DNA of 64,000 bases from Bigelowiella natans CCMP2755 (lineage: Eukaryota > Cercozoa > Chlorarachniophyceae). The stretch spans positions 62,001 through 126,000 of the forward strand of contig ADNK01003482.1 of NCBI GenBank assembly GCA_000320545.1. The letters run 5' to 3'. The notes under the pieces are model-generated. The model was given only the letters and a program-made list of their open reading frames with translations. It made no database searches and was not told the origin of the DNA. Shown piece by piece: positions 48,988-59,484 of the stretch; position 1 is the first letter of the stretch; the number at the start of each line of letters is the position of its first letter. The position numbers and the translations under genes were made by a program.

Positions 48988-49781
48988 TCTTTATTGATTG
49001 TATTGGACACGGTGATTTACTTTGGGGAATGTAGGCACGAGCTTTCGAAAAAATTGCGGAGCTCTTCTTCACCCAAAACAACAAGGACATGGCACAGGCG
49101 TATGCAATGAAGGTAACAACATATTCCTTTAATCTTATTTCCATAACCACGTCAATTTCTTTCATAGGCCATCAGAATCCGCCACAAGGAAACAGAGTTG
49201 AATACTCAGTATGCAAAAGTAGTTCATTGAAAATTTCTAGAGCCAGGATAATCAGAACCTTTCCTTTTGAACACGAAGAAAAACAATTGCTGTCGCACAG
49301 GTTTCCTCTGACCTTACGGAATCCTTCACAGCCGCAAAGAAGATGTACTTTCAGTCTTAATCAATTATCATCACTCTAATCGACACCGTTTTAGATATTT
49401 ATAATTATACCTATCATTATTTTTGTTTCGAATGTTTCTGTGGCAAGGTATTCTAATGCTCTATCAGCGTACGAGCGAACGGCAAGGAGGAGACGATTTC
49501 TTCACGATATTGATGAGACGGAACTTTCTCCAGTTGAGGATAAGAAGCAAAAAACTCTTGATAGCTACTCCGATGAAGGAAAATTCACCAACGAAAATAA
49601 ATCTGAATCAGTAGACAAAGAAGAGGGTTCGGTCTCACCCTTTATAGAACGGTGGTTGTACGTCATTACATTCATAGTGCTGATTGTAGCAATAATAATA
49701 GCTTGGGGTATGCGTACTTTCAGCAGCTGGACTGTTTTCTCTCATAAGGTTGCACGTTGGTACGCAAAGTATACGAGGTAA
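47818..49781 (+). CDS. Tail-anchored, TPR-like helical protein, unknown family
   Basis: Start MSDVKGNARSERGIVKKYKW. Exon 47818-48090 joins in phase to 48152-48202 (TFTLDEMMSRAMELEK), then KQYRFACDYYLYCLEQSTSQ, FVICAKCLNRLAAICSNNGK, VKYRHAEKLLYESSLLREL, an acidic and Ala/Ser-rich linker (48620-48855), ARAFEKIAELFFTQNNKDMA, QAYAMKAIRIRHKETELNTQ and YSNALSAYERTARRRRFLHD. The C-terminus is one membrane helix, WLYVITFIVLIVAIIIAWG, followed by a short basic tail, stop at 49781. The helices around 'CAKCLNRLAAICSNNGKY' look TPR-like. The layout suggests a tail-anchored ER or mitochondrial outer-membrane protein. I do not recognise the family. Confidence 0.65.
48952..48987. repeat. (TG)n microsatellite
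   Basis: Perfect TG run of about 34 bp in an intron of the tail-anchored protein gene. Confidence 0.95.
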
Positions 49782-49794
49782 AATCGGACAAACA

Positions 49795-49920
49795 CAATAG
49801 CGGAAACAAACAGATGTAACATAAGCGGTGTAGCCGTAGCATTACACAGCTACATTAGGATGACAATTTAAAAAAATTAATCACTTCACTACATCCGTCT
49901 CATATGTGCGAGAGCATGTG
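49795..49920 (+). mobile_element. LINE 3' tail, immediately downstream of a gene
   Basis: Reads NRCNISGVAVALHSYIRMT with stop, then the tail 'catccgtctcatatgtgc'. It starts within 20 bp of the stop codon of the preceding gene and carries the family's 3' untranslated end. Confidence 0.8.
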
Positions 49921-50099
49921 CACATGTACACAATGCAACATGCCGTGGTAATGTCAGTTGAAGTCAAAGACTTACGATGTACGCATGTCTGATGTTCAAA
50001 TGCTCACAGTCTAGATGGCACTATGTTCGCATCCATGTCGACTGCTGGCCACATGGACATGCATGCATTTCACAGCCCTAGCGTAGCTAGCTAGGGGAA

Positions 50100-50375
50100 G
50101 ACGTGAGATGGATGTGATGAAGTGATTGAATCTTTTTCAATGGTGTCCACAATGGTCCTCCTGACGTAGTTGTGCAAAGCAGCGGTCATAGCGCCTCACG
50201 TACGTTGTGCTCGTCTCTATCTTGCCATCACGTCGTGCTTCATCCATTTGTTTGATCGAAAATAAGTGTCCATCTTTCTGTCGTCGATGTCGCGCAGAAG
50301 CGCAGCTGTCCGTGCTCCTTTTTCAGCTGTTGCCAGTCGCTCAGTGTCGTCATTTCGATTCATGATGGCAGTCAA
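50100..50375 (-). mobile_element. LINE 3' fragment, minus orientation
   Basis: Minus-strand wording matches the family end: a MNRNDDTERL-type start at about 50365, a KGARTAALLRDI-type block, and LCNYVRRTIVDT before the tail. It has internal stops and indels. Together with the copy at 49795 it brackets a TGCA-rich stretch in inverted orientation. Confidence 0.7.
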
Positions 50376-50379
50376 TTAG

Positions 50380-50860
50380 TTCCGTAGTCTGAGCGCTATA
50401 GCGTATCTGATGCAGAGCCTGCTGTGGCATTTGTCGTCAGTGTGTTGTGACAACAATGTAATCTTAAAATTTAGGTGAGAATGAAACACCACACCCACAT
50501 GTGGATGCTTTATCTTTATCGGGAATGAATTTAAATTTACTTTCATATAGTTCATTTTTGCAATTGTGGCATTGCTTCTATATGACATGCTCACATGATT
50601 TGCACGTGACATCTTTCTTTTCTGCGCACGCAGCACACATCAGGGCTAGCACAGTGCCATAGTGTGTGCATTTGTGCTGCTTTTACAAGCAATGCATGCG
50701 CGCTGCGGATTGGCCATGTCTATATGTCATGCTCGCTACCCACACCATTAATGTCATATTGTCACTACGGATGCAAATTATCAACCAAATAACAACTTTG
50801 TTATCAGAAGGCGAGAAAAGAAGGCATACATGCTAGATTGTACGTCATCAAAAAGCTTTG
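50380..50860. other. Intergenic region with TGCA/CATG words
   Basis: No supported exon. Contains catgc- and gcatg-rich wording up to the 3' end of the Ubl gene. Confidence 0.5.
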
Positions 50861-50871
50861 CTTCCACAGTG

Positions 50872-51543
50872 TTATCGAAGCTTCAAGACGATTATCACCT
50901 TTGTGTCTCCAACAATACCGCAGCTTCTGAGTGTCCGCCAAAAATATTTGTTCATCTCTGAAAATGCGCCAGCTTTCTTAAAAGTCTGTTGTGTGAGTGG
51001 GACTCCCTCCTTATCCTGATACATGCTCATCACTTGCCTCCATGTTTCATCTCCAGTAAGCTCGAAGGAATTGGATTTTCCAGTGAGCGAAAGAATGCTT
51101 AATGTGAACTTATCCTTTGGAGCTTCTAAAGATTCAGGTATCTCATCGTACATTTTAGCTTCTCTGACCTTGTACTCATCCTCCGCCACCTCCTCAATCT
51201 TTACTTTCACCGTCCCATCAAATCCAGCAGACGCGACATTGACTCGTCTATATTCCATGGAAAAAAGGTCTACCTGCTGCCCATTTAAAGTATGTTCCCA
51301 TTTCCAGCGATATGGATTTGGAAGTTCCTCATTGTAGGCGTCATATGCTTTGATCATAACTTCGAGAAATTTCGTGGTAGATGTAGCTTTCACGGTTACT
51401 TCCTTACCACCCGGAAGCGATAGTTCGAGTGTAGCGCCATCCCATTTATCTTTTTGGCACAATACCAATGTCTTTTTTTTATCTTTCTGATCTTCCTCTG
51501 TATTCTTCGTGAGTTTCGAAGGTTTGCTCGCTCCACACCCCAT
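50872..51543 (-). CDS. N-myristoylated protein with C-terminal ubiquitin-like domain
   Basis: One intron-free frame of 223 codons. It opens MGCGASKPSKLTKN: Gly2 with Ser6 fits N-myristoylation and Cys3 a palmitoylation site. Residues from about 145 read FTLSILSLTGKSNSFELTGD, then YQDKEGVPLTQQTFKKAG, then LRSCGIVGDTKVIIVLKLR at the end. This follows ubiquitin strand by strand (TLTGKT, KEGIPPDQQ, LRLR), but it lacks the final Gly-Gly, so it cannot be conjugated. Residues 25-115 (LELSLPGGKEVTVKATSTTK and after) may be a second, weaker beta-grasp fold. Likely a membrane-tethered adaptor. Plant MUB proteins are membrane-anchored ubiquitin folds too, but are prenylated at the C-terminus. It diverges from RPL29. 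Confidence 0.7.
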   Translation of the reverse strand: MGCGASKPSKLTKNTEEDQKDKKKTLVLCQKDKWDGATLELSLPGGKEVTVKATSTTKFLEVMIKAYDAYNEELPNPYRWKWEHTLNGQQVDLFSMEYRRVNVASAGFDGTVKVKIEEVAEDEYKVREAKMYDEIPESLEAPKDKFTLSILSLTGKSNSFELTGDETWRQVMSMYQDKEGVPLTQQTFKKAGAFSEMNKYFWRTLRSCGIVGDTKVIIVLKLR

Positions 51544-52038
51544 AGGTACGAACGTTCGTTACAATAATTCAAATGAGCCAGACTACAAAATGCTCCAGCA
51601 TGCGACAACGATCGAAAATATTTTCCGCTGAATTTCATTATCACCGTGGTGAAATGCGGCTTTCCCAACTTCATCTCGATACGGAGGATTGAAGAATTCG
51701 CCGACGGGGCGCTTCTCCGATCTTTTAAAGTCAAGAATGCGTTTACTTTCGCGTGGTTTTCAATCTAAATGACACTTTGATCAACATAAAAGATAAATTT
51801 GGCCTGCTTTAGAAGTTTTTTGCCAGGAGAAATCCTCTCTGTCACATCGGAAAATAGTAAGGTAATGGCGCCCGGCCTGCGATCTTTGTGAGAGTGTAAC
51901 AAGGGACAGGCTCTAACAATTTCTTATGTTGGGGGTCGGGGAGTGATTAGAGCTCCATTTACCTATTTTTGTATGTGGATCAGCGAATTAGTCAGTACCC
52001 TTTTACGTATCCTAAATAAATGCTCCTAATTTTATCAG
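51544..52038. promoter_or_regulatory. Divergent region between Ubl gene and RPL29
   Basis: The 495 bp between the two starts. The RPL29 start codon directly follows an acceptor-like 'ttttatcag', so a 5'-UTR intron probably occupies part of this region. Confidence 0.45.
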
Positions 52039-52294
52039 ATGGCAAAATCAAAGAACCATACCGCTCATAACCAGTCATACAAGGCTCACCGTCATGGAAT
52101 CAAAAAGCCAAAGTCCAACAAGCACAGATCTTTGAAAGGGGTGAGCTACTCATTTCATTCATCGGAACGATTTTTATCTTACATTTTTTTAATTCATATG
52201 CCAGATGGACCCTAAGTTTCTTAGAAACCTCCGTAGGGCTAAGAAAAAGATGCGTCAACTCGCTATGCAAAAGAAGGCAGAATCCAAGGAATAG
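52039..52294 (+). CDS. RPL29: 60S ribosomal protein L29 (eL29)
   Basis: Exon 52039-52140 reads [20 protein letters not shown] and [14 protein letters not shown]; a 64-bp intron follows; exon 52205-52294 reads [20 protein letters not shown] and ends AESKE. This is the full eL29 pattern ([23 protein letters not shown]), 63 residues, a normal length for the family. It sits at the surface of the large ribosomal subunit. The ATG is the first codon of its exon. Confidence 0.97.
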
Positions 52295-52299
52295 ATTAT

Positions 52300-53128
52300 T
52301 GGAGTGAATGTGATGACGATGGAGATGATTGTAGTTCTGCAGTCTTTAGATTCATGCACGTCTGCTAAATGTGCGATGATTACGATCATCTTCATCACTG
52401 CTTTATTTATATCTTGAAAAAATACATTCATAATCGATGCGGACAAATTTTGCGATTGATGATATCTATGATAACAAAATTGCCTGAGTAGTAAACGTAT
52501 TCTATGTGACATAGGGGAGATGTAACATTGGTGTATTTTCATATTTTGAAAATGTAGAACTATATTCCACCCACAACTCAACATATTTAAGAAGGAAAGA
52601 AATGACGTTTTACAGTTGCAAAATAGCTTTGGAGAAGGGGGATAATTTCACACTGCTAGATCTAGAGATGAGGAGTGGCCTTCATGCTCCCTTTTCACAT
52701 CATATTTCTCTCTTTCTCTCCTATTCTCTTTCCTCCCTGTGGACATCCATTAGTTGTGCAACTCTAGAATGCACAATCTCTTTAGAGTGCACATGTCTGC
52801 TACGGTGGGTGTCGATTTTGGAATCATCTAGTAATCACACGCGCATGAATGTGCACATCGTGAAACTTGGTTTGTGGTGGCAAAGCATATATGCCGTCGA
52901 TCCATCGTACGGATCACGTACCGTTTGCAAGATTGTGCTAACACGGTGGCTAGAGTGAAAGCTTTCACGTGCACATACATCAAACATTGTTCCTTTGCAG
53001 CATTCACATCTGCCTATCTGTCTGTCGTGCGTGCGTGCATGCGTGTGCATGCGTGCCACGGTGCGTGTGCACACGTACGTACGTGTGTGTACGTGTATAC
53101 CGTGTGTGCGCGCGTACATGCAAAAAGT
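52300..53128. other. Intergenic region, no gene seen
   Basis: Ordinary sequence to about 52980, then alternating tgcgtg/cacgta wording (53020-53115) leading to the MITE-like element. Confidence 0.5.
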
Positions 53129-53635
53129 CAACTCGGTCAAACCCGGTTATACACTATAGACATTGTTTACAATCGATCATTGGCTTCGCATTTTTCGCAA
53201 AAACGCTACAGCGTTTTTGTACAGCGTTTTTGTCCTTCGAAAATGACACGTTTTTCTAGTTTTGGTCGTTGCCGTTTCTCGGTCGAGCAAATTGCATTTT
53301 GACGCTCGGCCAAGCTGCGCGCGCACGTAGATGTGTCCTGTCATGTGCACTGCTGTGATTGCATTGATCAACAAATCTAGAAATGTGAAGCGCTGAAGTT
53401 TGGCAAGAGTTGCAAGCAATGTGCGCAGCGCTGCATTTATCTGCAGCAGTGTTTTGAATGCGGATGCAAGCGCGTGCGCACGCGCACAGCCAACTACACA
53501 CATGTGCACACGAAAAATCCCAGCTGCGTGCGAACATGTCTCACTTTCTCACTGCGCGCTGAAGCTTCAAATCGGCTTCAAAAGCTCGCTCTTGCTCATC
53601 AAACACAAAGTTTGTTACAGGTTTGACCTGAGTTG
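53129..53635. mobile_element. MITE-like element with terminal inverted repeats (copy A)
   Basis: The left end caactcggtcaaacccggtt at 53129 is the reverse complement, with few changes, of the right end aacaggtttgacctgagttg-type sequence finishing at 53635 (gttacaggtttgacctgagttg). The element is 507 bp and has no coding capacity I can see. Its ends match those of the element at 63253-63656 (shared core GTCAAACC). No target-site duplication is obvious. Confidence 0.65.
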
Positions 53636-53639
53636 CACG

Positions 53640-54150
53640 CGCTACGTACGACCACACAGACACAGCATGTCTAGATGTGTCACATGTCATATGTGTTATT
53701 ACATGCATCACATATTAGACACAGTGTGTGTCATGTACATCATGTGCTAGTATGTACGTATGTCTATTGTACGACACATGCATTGGCTGCATGCAGTAGC
53801 CGCGTGCACATGCCTAGCTAGCTGCTCTAGCTAGCTAGATCGATGTAGTGCCATGTGTGTTGCTAGCTAACTCGATCCATCTCCATCTGGTCACTATAAG
53901 CATTTGTAATATGCTGGATTGCGATGAAACACGTGCCATGCAATGCTAGAATGATGCGATCGATTGACATGTGCATCATGACACGCAACTAGCCATGTTA
54001 GCATGTAGCTCGCGAGATCTATATAGCTCTAGTGCTACAGAGATGAGCATGTACATGAACTGCATAAATAACGCATGTCATCGTGTAGCATTCACACTTA
54101 GCACTATACGTGTCGTACATCGATCGTACATCAGCGAAATGTCTAGTCAT
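53640..54150. other. CTAG/TGCA/CATG-rich island
   Basis: No exon seen. Contains repeated ctagct words at 53815-53875 and many catgt/acatg words, up to the 3' end of the channel gene. Confidence 0.55.
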
Positions 54151-54153
54151 AGA

Positions 54154-55579
54154 TTAGCTATGTTGCTTTCGTGCCAGCTTTTTCTTGTTCGCCTCTGCTG
54201 CATATCTTTCGAATGTGAATAGCGGAAACATGAACCATGCAGTGACGAGAAACACCCCAAGCATGTATCCAATAGCACTTAGTACATCGATCTTCTGAAG
54301 CAACTCCGGAGCCACGCTTTGGTTGTGATCATAGGAATATAAGTACGCAATAAGAGAGCAGAGACGCATAGCAAAATGCTCTCAACAAGCAAAAGAGAAT
54401 GCCATATGGAGAGAAATTGTTTATGTTTTCTTTATTCAGAATACTCTTCTCATTCATGTACCTGCCATGGAGCATGTAGTTGATACCATTCTGGACGCAA
54501 CTGTGAATAATACAAAACTGTATGACTTGAAAGATTTCTTCAATATGATGTTGGTAGCGAAGAGAGATTTATTTTGAAGAGCCTTCTGACTAACAAACTG
54601 ACCTGATGAATACCAGCATGAAGCACCAGGAGAACCTGTGTATTGTGCAGAAACGATAATCACAACGGTGGAAAAGGTTAAGACGAAAAGTAAGCCATTG
54701 GAGGTCGTCATTATCATCATCATCATCATCATCACTATCCAGAATATGTTCATGTGGAGAATCTGATATTCGTTGATATGGGAAACGTTGGTAGTACTCA
54801 AGATATTGGATGAGAAAACAAATCTATGAACTTCATCTTATAGACCGTCCAAAAAGTTGCTACTACAACGACAACAACAACAACAACTACTACTACTATA
54901 GTGATGATGCTTATTGTTGCTGCTTTCAACCAGATATCTATCCTTGTGACGTACGGCACTTTTGGCAGCATGTCGACTGCAATGAAGTACAACGCTATCT
55001 CCGACAGCACGATCGTGCCAGATATCTGAGGATGATAACGATAAAGATGAGCATCAGGAGGTGGAACTTCCATAAACCTCGCAGCATGGAAATCGGTCAA
55101 AACAGGAGTCACAGCAGACAGCAGAGACAAAGACAAATGCATGGTTTTTGCAGTGGTTGTTACCGAGAACCGGTCCGCAATAGCATCACACTCGCACATG
55201 AACGATGTAAGCTCCATAATCGACAGAAGAATTTGAGGCATCACCAAACGCATGATGTAATACCTGATCGAAGTTAATCGTAATAATAATCAACCAATGT
55301 TACTTACTACGACTCTCCTGTTTCCACTGTTAATTCGTCGTCATCCATCAATAAATACTACCATGGATTTCTAGCCAAAGTCAAACGCACAATGATTTCG
55401 GGGTATCTAAGGAACAGTGTTAGGAGGAATGGATGAGGAGAGGGAGGAGGAGGAGGAGGAGGAGGAACAAAGAAGAGCTCTCTCTACATATTTTGTATCA
55501 TCATGGGTTTAAACAATCACATCATCATTTGAAACTATGTTATCAGTTAGCAGACATTGCATCATGTGTGGACTAAATA

Positions 55580-55610
<31 letters not shown>

Positions 55611-55777
55611 CACATATTTAAAGCTTTTTATGCGTGTTGAACGACATATGGTCAATAATAAAGGCATCATATCTCTTACGGGTCTTCACTGTCCTCGTAA
55701 GCGGTGTAGTACTCGTAAAGATGAGTTCTCACTATCATCTCGTGAGATACTAGAACATATCTGAGAAAAAGAGAAAA

Positions 55778-55830
<53 letters not shown>

Positions 55831-56563
55831 ATAAAAGAAGGAAGAGAGGTTAAGGTGGGGAACAACTTATGTAAATGTGGCACAAATGAGATATCATTTT
55901 CTAGTCGTCATGAGAAGCTCTACTACTCGTTCATCGCATCCAGTTTCGGGTCGATTTCCATCTCAGCTGCCACTATTTTAAGGTCATTTGTGGTCCAGCC
56001 TGGAAGAGGTAGATGTTTAACAATAGTCGAAGTGACGACTCAGAAGATCCTCCTCCTCCTCCTCCTCCTCATCATCATCATTATCATCATCAGAGTGATC
56101 AGAATCATCAACGTTCTTCGCTCTACATGGCAATTCTACGCCTTTCGAACCCACATCAGTCATTTGCCATCAAAAACACAATTTCAGACAAGATCATTGA
56201 ATGTGCAGTAGCAGCACTGACTCCCCTTTTCCTCCTCCTCCTCCTCCTCCTACTAGCCCCTCACAACTTATCACATATAATCGTCATCCTCCTCCTCTCT
56301 ACATCCAAGACTACTTACCAAATTGGATTTCAGTGTCTAAATTGATAACGTCGAATGGAAACTCCTGCATAAAAGAGAAGGGAGGGGAGGGGGGATGCAA
56401 CAACTACACCAGTCAGGACTATATCGATGTATTAAAGTCCAGGTCATGACGATAAAACATCGACGAGAATGTGATACAAAGACCCTCTTCACGTTCGTTT
56501 TCTTCCTTCTACCCTCCTCCGCTACCCCTCTCGGGTACTCTTCCTCCATTGTCCCCATTCTCT

Positions 56564-56599
<36 letters not shown>

Positions 56600-57690
56600 T
56601 TCACCTGCAAGGACATTCTTTGCCGGAGGGTGGGAATGTAACGTGCGTAACGACAGAAAACAGGCCGCTTTCGCATCATGTAAACACCAGTACACTTTTC
56701 GATATCTTCTGTTTTCTCCGTCAGGTTTCCTGCAGTATATAGCATAAGTTCCATGTTAATAGATAGCAAGGAACTATGACATATTACCATCCTAAAAGTG
56801 TAATCAAAGAGAATCAAAATGACGACTGCGACAACGACATTGACAACCGAATTGCATGTATGGCTTGAATCCACCAGCATCATCGCCTGAGTTCAGTGTT
56901 TATTATTTGATACTGAGAATATGGTACGAGGAGGAGGAGGGGGGAGGAGGAAATTGCCGAAGACAACCACACTACCCTGACTCAATTCAAAAAAACAAAA
57001 AATATTGGGTGGAGAGTAGGATAACGATATAACTATAATAATAATAATAATAATGATAATTATGACGATGATAACGAGAATTATGATATTTTGGTAGTGA
57101 TACATATAGTGGTGTGTCGATAACAACGATCATAATCATCCAGCAACAGCTAAAGCTGCGTAAAAGAAAGTGCAGTAAACAACCCTCTCCGTATGGATCC
57201 TTCTTGAATTCATAATCGCTCTTCAAGTTATCTGTGTGGGTGATGAGAGAATTCAATCGGGTACACATTGCTGCTGCTGCTGCGACATATTGGATGTCAT
57301 GATGAAGTAGCGCATTATTAGATTTGTGTGCATATATCATTCCATTCTTCGCCTGGCATTTTTGCATTTGTGCTTCATTCTACACGAACGCACCGTCATC
57401 AATCCAATCCATCAAAATCCCCATATCCGGCTTAAAAAACTATCAAATATCGGATAAGTTGATGATTATATGATAATGATTATTATTATTATTATTATGA
57501 TGACATATAATTGGCACAAGTTATTTAGGAAAAAATATCGAAGACAATAGTATGTGTATCAGATGATGATGATGATGATAATGATGATGGTGATGGTGAT
57601 GCTGATGCTGATGATGACAAACTTGATTCACCACCACATACATACCTCGTCGATTAGATTCACTTCCTGTGATAGCAGCATCCAGAATTC
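54154..57690 (-). CDS. Pentameric ligand-gated ion channel (Cys-loop superfamily), 5' end not resolved
   Basis: Exons phase together on the minus strand. The ligand domain gives GDDAGGFKPYMQF, then GVYMMRKRPVFCRYARYIPT, LRQRMSLQ joined to EFPFDVINLDTEIQF, GWTTNDLKIVAAEMEIDP, and YVLVSHEMIVRTHLYEYYTA. The membrane part gives YPEIIVRLTLARNPWYYIMR, LVMPQILLSIMELTSFM (M1), ADRFSISGTIVLSEIALYFI (M2; exon 55025-54931), DMLPKVPYVTRIDI, an M3 exon with six Met followed by GLLFVLTFSTVVIIVSAQY, and M4 KIDVLSAIGYMLGVFLV, stop 54154. The FPFD, GW, pre-M1 Arg, M1 Pro and 'LPKVPYVT' marks are those of the superfamily. The loop before FPFD-INL lacks the cysteine pair, as in bacterial and archaeal members. 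A helical insert (NEAQMQKCQAKNGMIYAHKS on) lies at about 57180-57385. Ligand and ion preference cannot be read. The signal peptide exon was not found. Confidence 0.8.
54714..54737. repeat. (ATC)n microsatellite inside a coding exon
   Basis: The ATC/GAT run is read on the minus strand as consecutive ATG codons (six Met) in the M3 segment of the ligand-gated channel. Confidence 0.85.
55581..55614. repeat. (CA)n microsatellite
   Basis: CA run with one interruption in an intron of the channel gene. Confidence 0.9.
55776..55825. repeat. (GA)n microsatellite next to an acceptor
   Basis: GA run on plus, hence CT tract on the coding strand, ending about 15 bp before the acceptor of the exon reading YVLVSHEMIV. 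Confidence 0.95.
56050..56092. repeat. (CTC)n-(ATC)n trinucleotide run
   Basis: CTC block followed by ATC block in a channel-gene intron; a further CTC block lies at 56230-56250 and an ATC run at 56563-56600. Confidence 0.9.
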
Positions 57691-57810
57691 AATAGTGATA
57701 ACGATGATAGGATGATGATAAAGCCGAGGCAGCATGAGAGAAGATCGCAGGAAACATATACCGCATAGGAATAATAATGATAATAATAATAATAATAATA
57801 ATAATACAGT
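57475..57810. repeat. Cluster of ATT, GAT and AAT trinucleotide runs
   Basis: (ATT)n at about 57479-57500, (GAT/GGT/GCT)n at 57561-57617 and (AAT)n at 57772-57806, near the 5' part of the channel gene. Confidence 0.9.
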
Positions 57811-58668
57811 GAAAAAAGAGAAAGGTGTCAGCTACTCGGAGTTAGGATAAGACTATCAGGCAATACATGCATACATATACATCACCAACACAGCGATTTC
57901 GAGGAGATAATTGGTATGGGGAGCTGCTTGCTACTTTCTCTTTCCTTCTGAACGCGTGCATGAGTGTGTGCGAACGTTCTTACCAGCACGTCGTTGAGCA
58001 TGCAGGAGAACATCACCACGTGCTACACAGCATATCATCACCAAGGGAAGAGAAAGGGGACGATGAGTGGGGTTGGGATATTATTGCTAAGGGAGATAAT
58101 AAAGCGTCGCTTAAACAGAGAATAGACCGGCGAACAAAGGAGCTGCTGAGCATATAGGTGGGAATGCTAATAGGGGTGTGACATTCGATACGTCGATGGA
58201 CACTCCGGTCGCCCTTGTGTTTATGTGTACGTGTGTGAGGTGAAATCCGTAATCGTTGCTTGCTTCAAATGTTATTGTGGATAGTTAATGTCTCTACCTT
58301 CCCCCCCATCTTCTCGTCCTTTTCACCTTTCTATGGCCATTTCGATGATGAAATCACAAATACGAGGAGAAACAGACTCAGCGGAGGAGGACGGGGGTTA
58401 GGAGAGGCAAAATGCCTTGCTTCCTTACTGAAGCTATTGTGTTAGAATTACAACAACCGGTGGGAATTTGTAAGGCCTTCGCACATCCAACGATTTCCTG
58501 CCTGCAACAACCGTAGTACCGCTGTGCTTGCTTTCGCTGCTTTTCGTTTCACCTTTAGTTGTATGATATTCATGATACATCGAGTATGAACATGATGATC
58601 AGAAATAAGGGCTAAGTATCATTTTCTCTTCACTTAGAAAGAAGAACTTCCTATTTACACACATGTTT
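57811..58668. other. Region upstream of the channel gene, no exon assigned
   Basis: Should contain the missing 5' exons of the channel. Open stretches on both strands exist but none could be phased or recognised. Confidence 0.35.
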
Positions 58669-59441
58669 TCAGCGCTGACTGTTAATATTAAAGTTGTGCC
58701 ACCATTTTGTTGGCCATTTAGCTTCTTTTCCCCAAGCTTCAGAATATTTCCATTCGGGCGTTTTCTTAAATAAAAATCACGTTTGTGTGTGTGTGGGGGG
58801 GGGGGGTGGGGTTGTGCGTGTATATACCCATTTGATGCTACATAAGTAGCAACACCTCACCTTTCTTCCTGCAAGATCGATTGGCTCCCAATGCATAGAG
58901 CTACGGCAGTCCCGACATTTAAGCCAACTGAGATTCGAGGATATATAAGACGCAATATGCTTCCACTTCCGCATATTAAATTAGGTAAAGAGCAAGTTGT
59001 AAGTGAAACTAGAGGTAACAAGGAATATCACATACACTGATAGCCAGCAATAGCAGAGATGATACAGGACACCACAACTTTTTCCCAGGCGACTCCTACA
59101 GTACCATGTCGTAGAATATTTGTTGATTAAAGGTCAGCAGTTCATGCAAGGAACACCTCACTAAAAGAGAATCGACTACTTTTCGGGCCTTGCTTCATCG
59201 AATCCTTTTCAGCTGTAGTACACCAGCGGATCACTACAACCAGCATCATCATTCCGAAGGTGGTAAATGCACATGCGCTGGCATGGACGTAGGAAGCTGG
59301 AATCTTCAGAAAGTCGAACATCTGTCAGGATTAAGCGAAATACAGAATGACTTACGAATCCGCTTCATAGATATCACCCAGAAAAAAAGATCGTTCTGAC
59401 CTCGATAACGATGCTTAGAGCGTCCACCATTTTCTGTGATT
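58669..59441 (-). CDS. Small multi-pass membrane protein, unrecognised
   Basis: Minus-strand exons read KMVDALSIVIE (59441-59409), MFDFLKIPASYVHASACAFT with FGMMMLVVVIRW (membrane helix, about 59320-59225), VAWEKVVVSCIISAIAGYQ (second helix, about 59095-59040), RKWKHIASYISSNLSWLKC with CRDCRSSMHWEPIDLAGRK (58974-58860), and KTPEWKYSEAWGKEAKWPTK before the stop at 58669. The tryptophan-rich end and two helices suggest a membrane protein of roughly 150 residues. No family recognised. The MRKWKH exon could also be a start. Phases are only partly checked. Confidence 0.45.
58795..58808. repeat. Poly-G tract after a GT run
   Basis: GTGTGTGTG followed by 13-14 G, intronic in the small membrane-protein gene. 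Confidence 0.85.
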
Positions 59442-59484
59442 GCATTAGAGATTTTATTCCTGAAATTTCGAAATCATAGGATCA

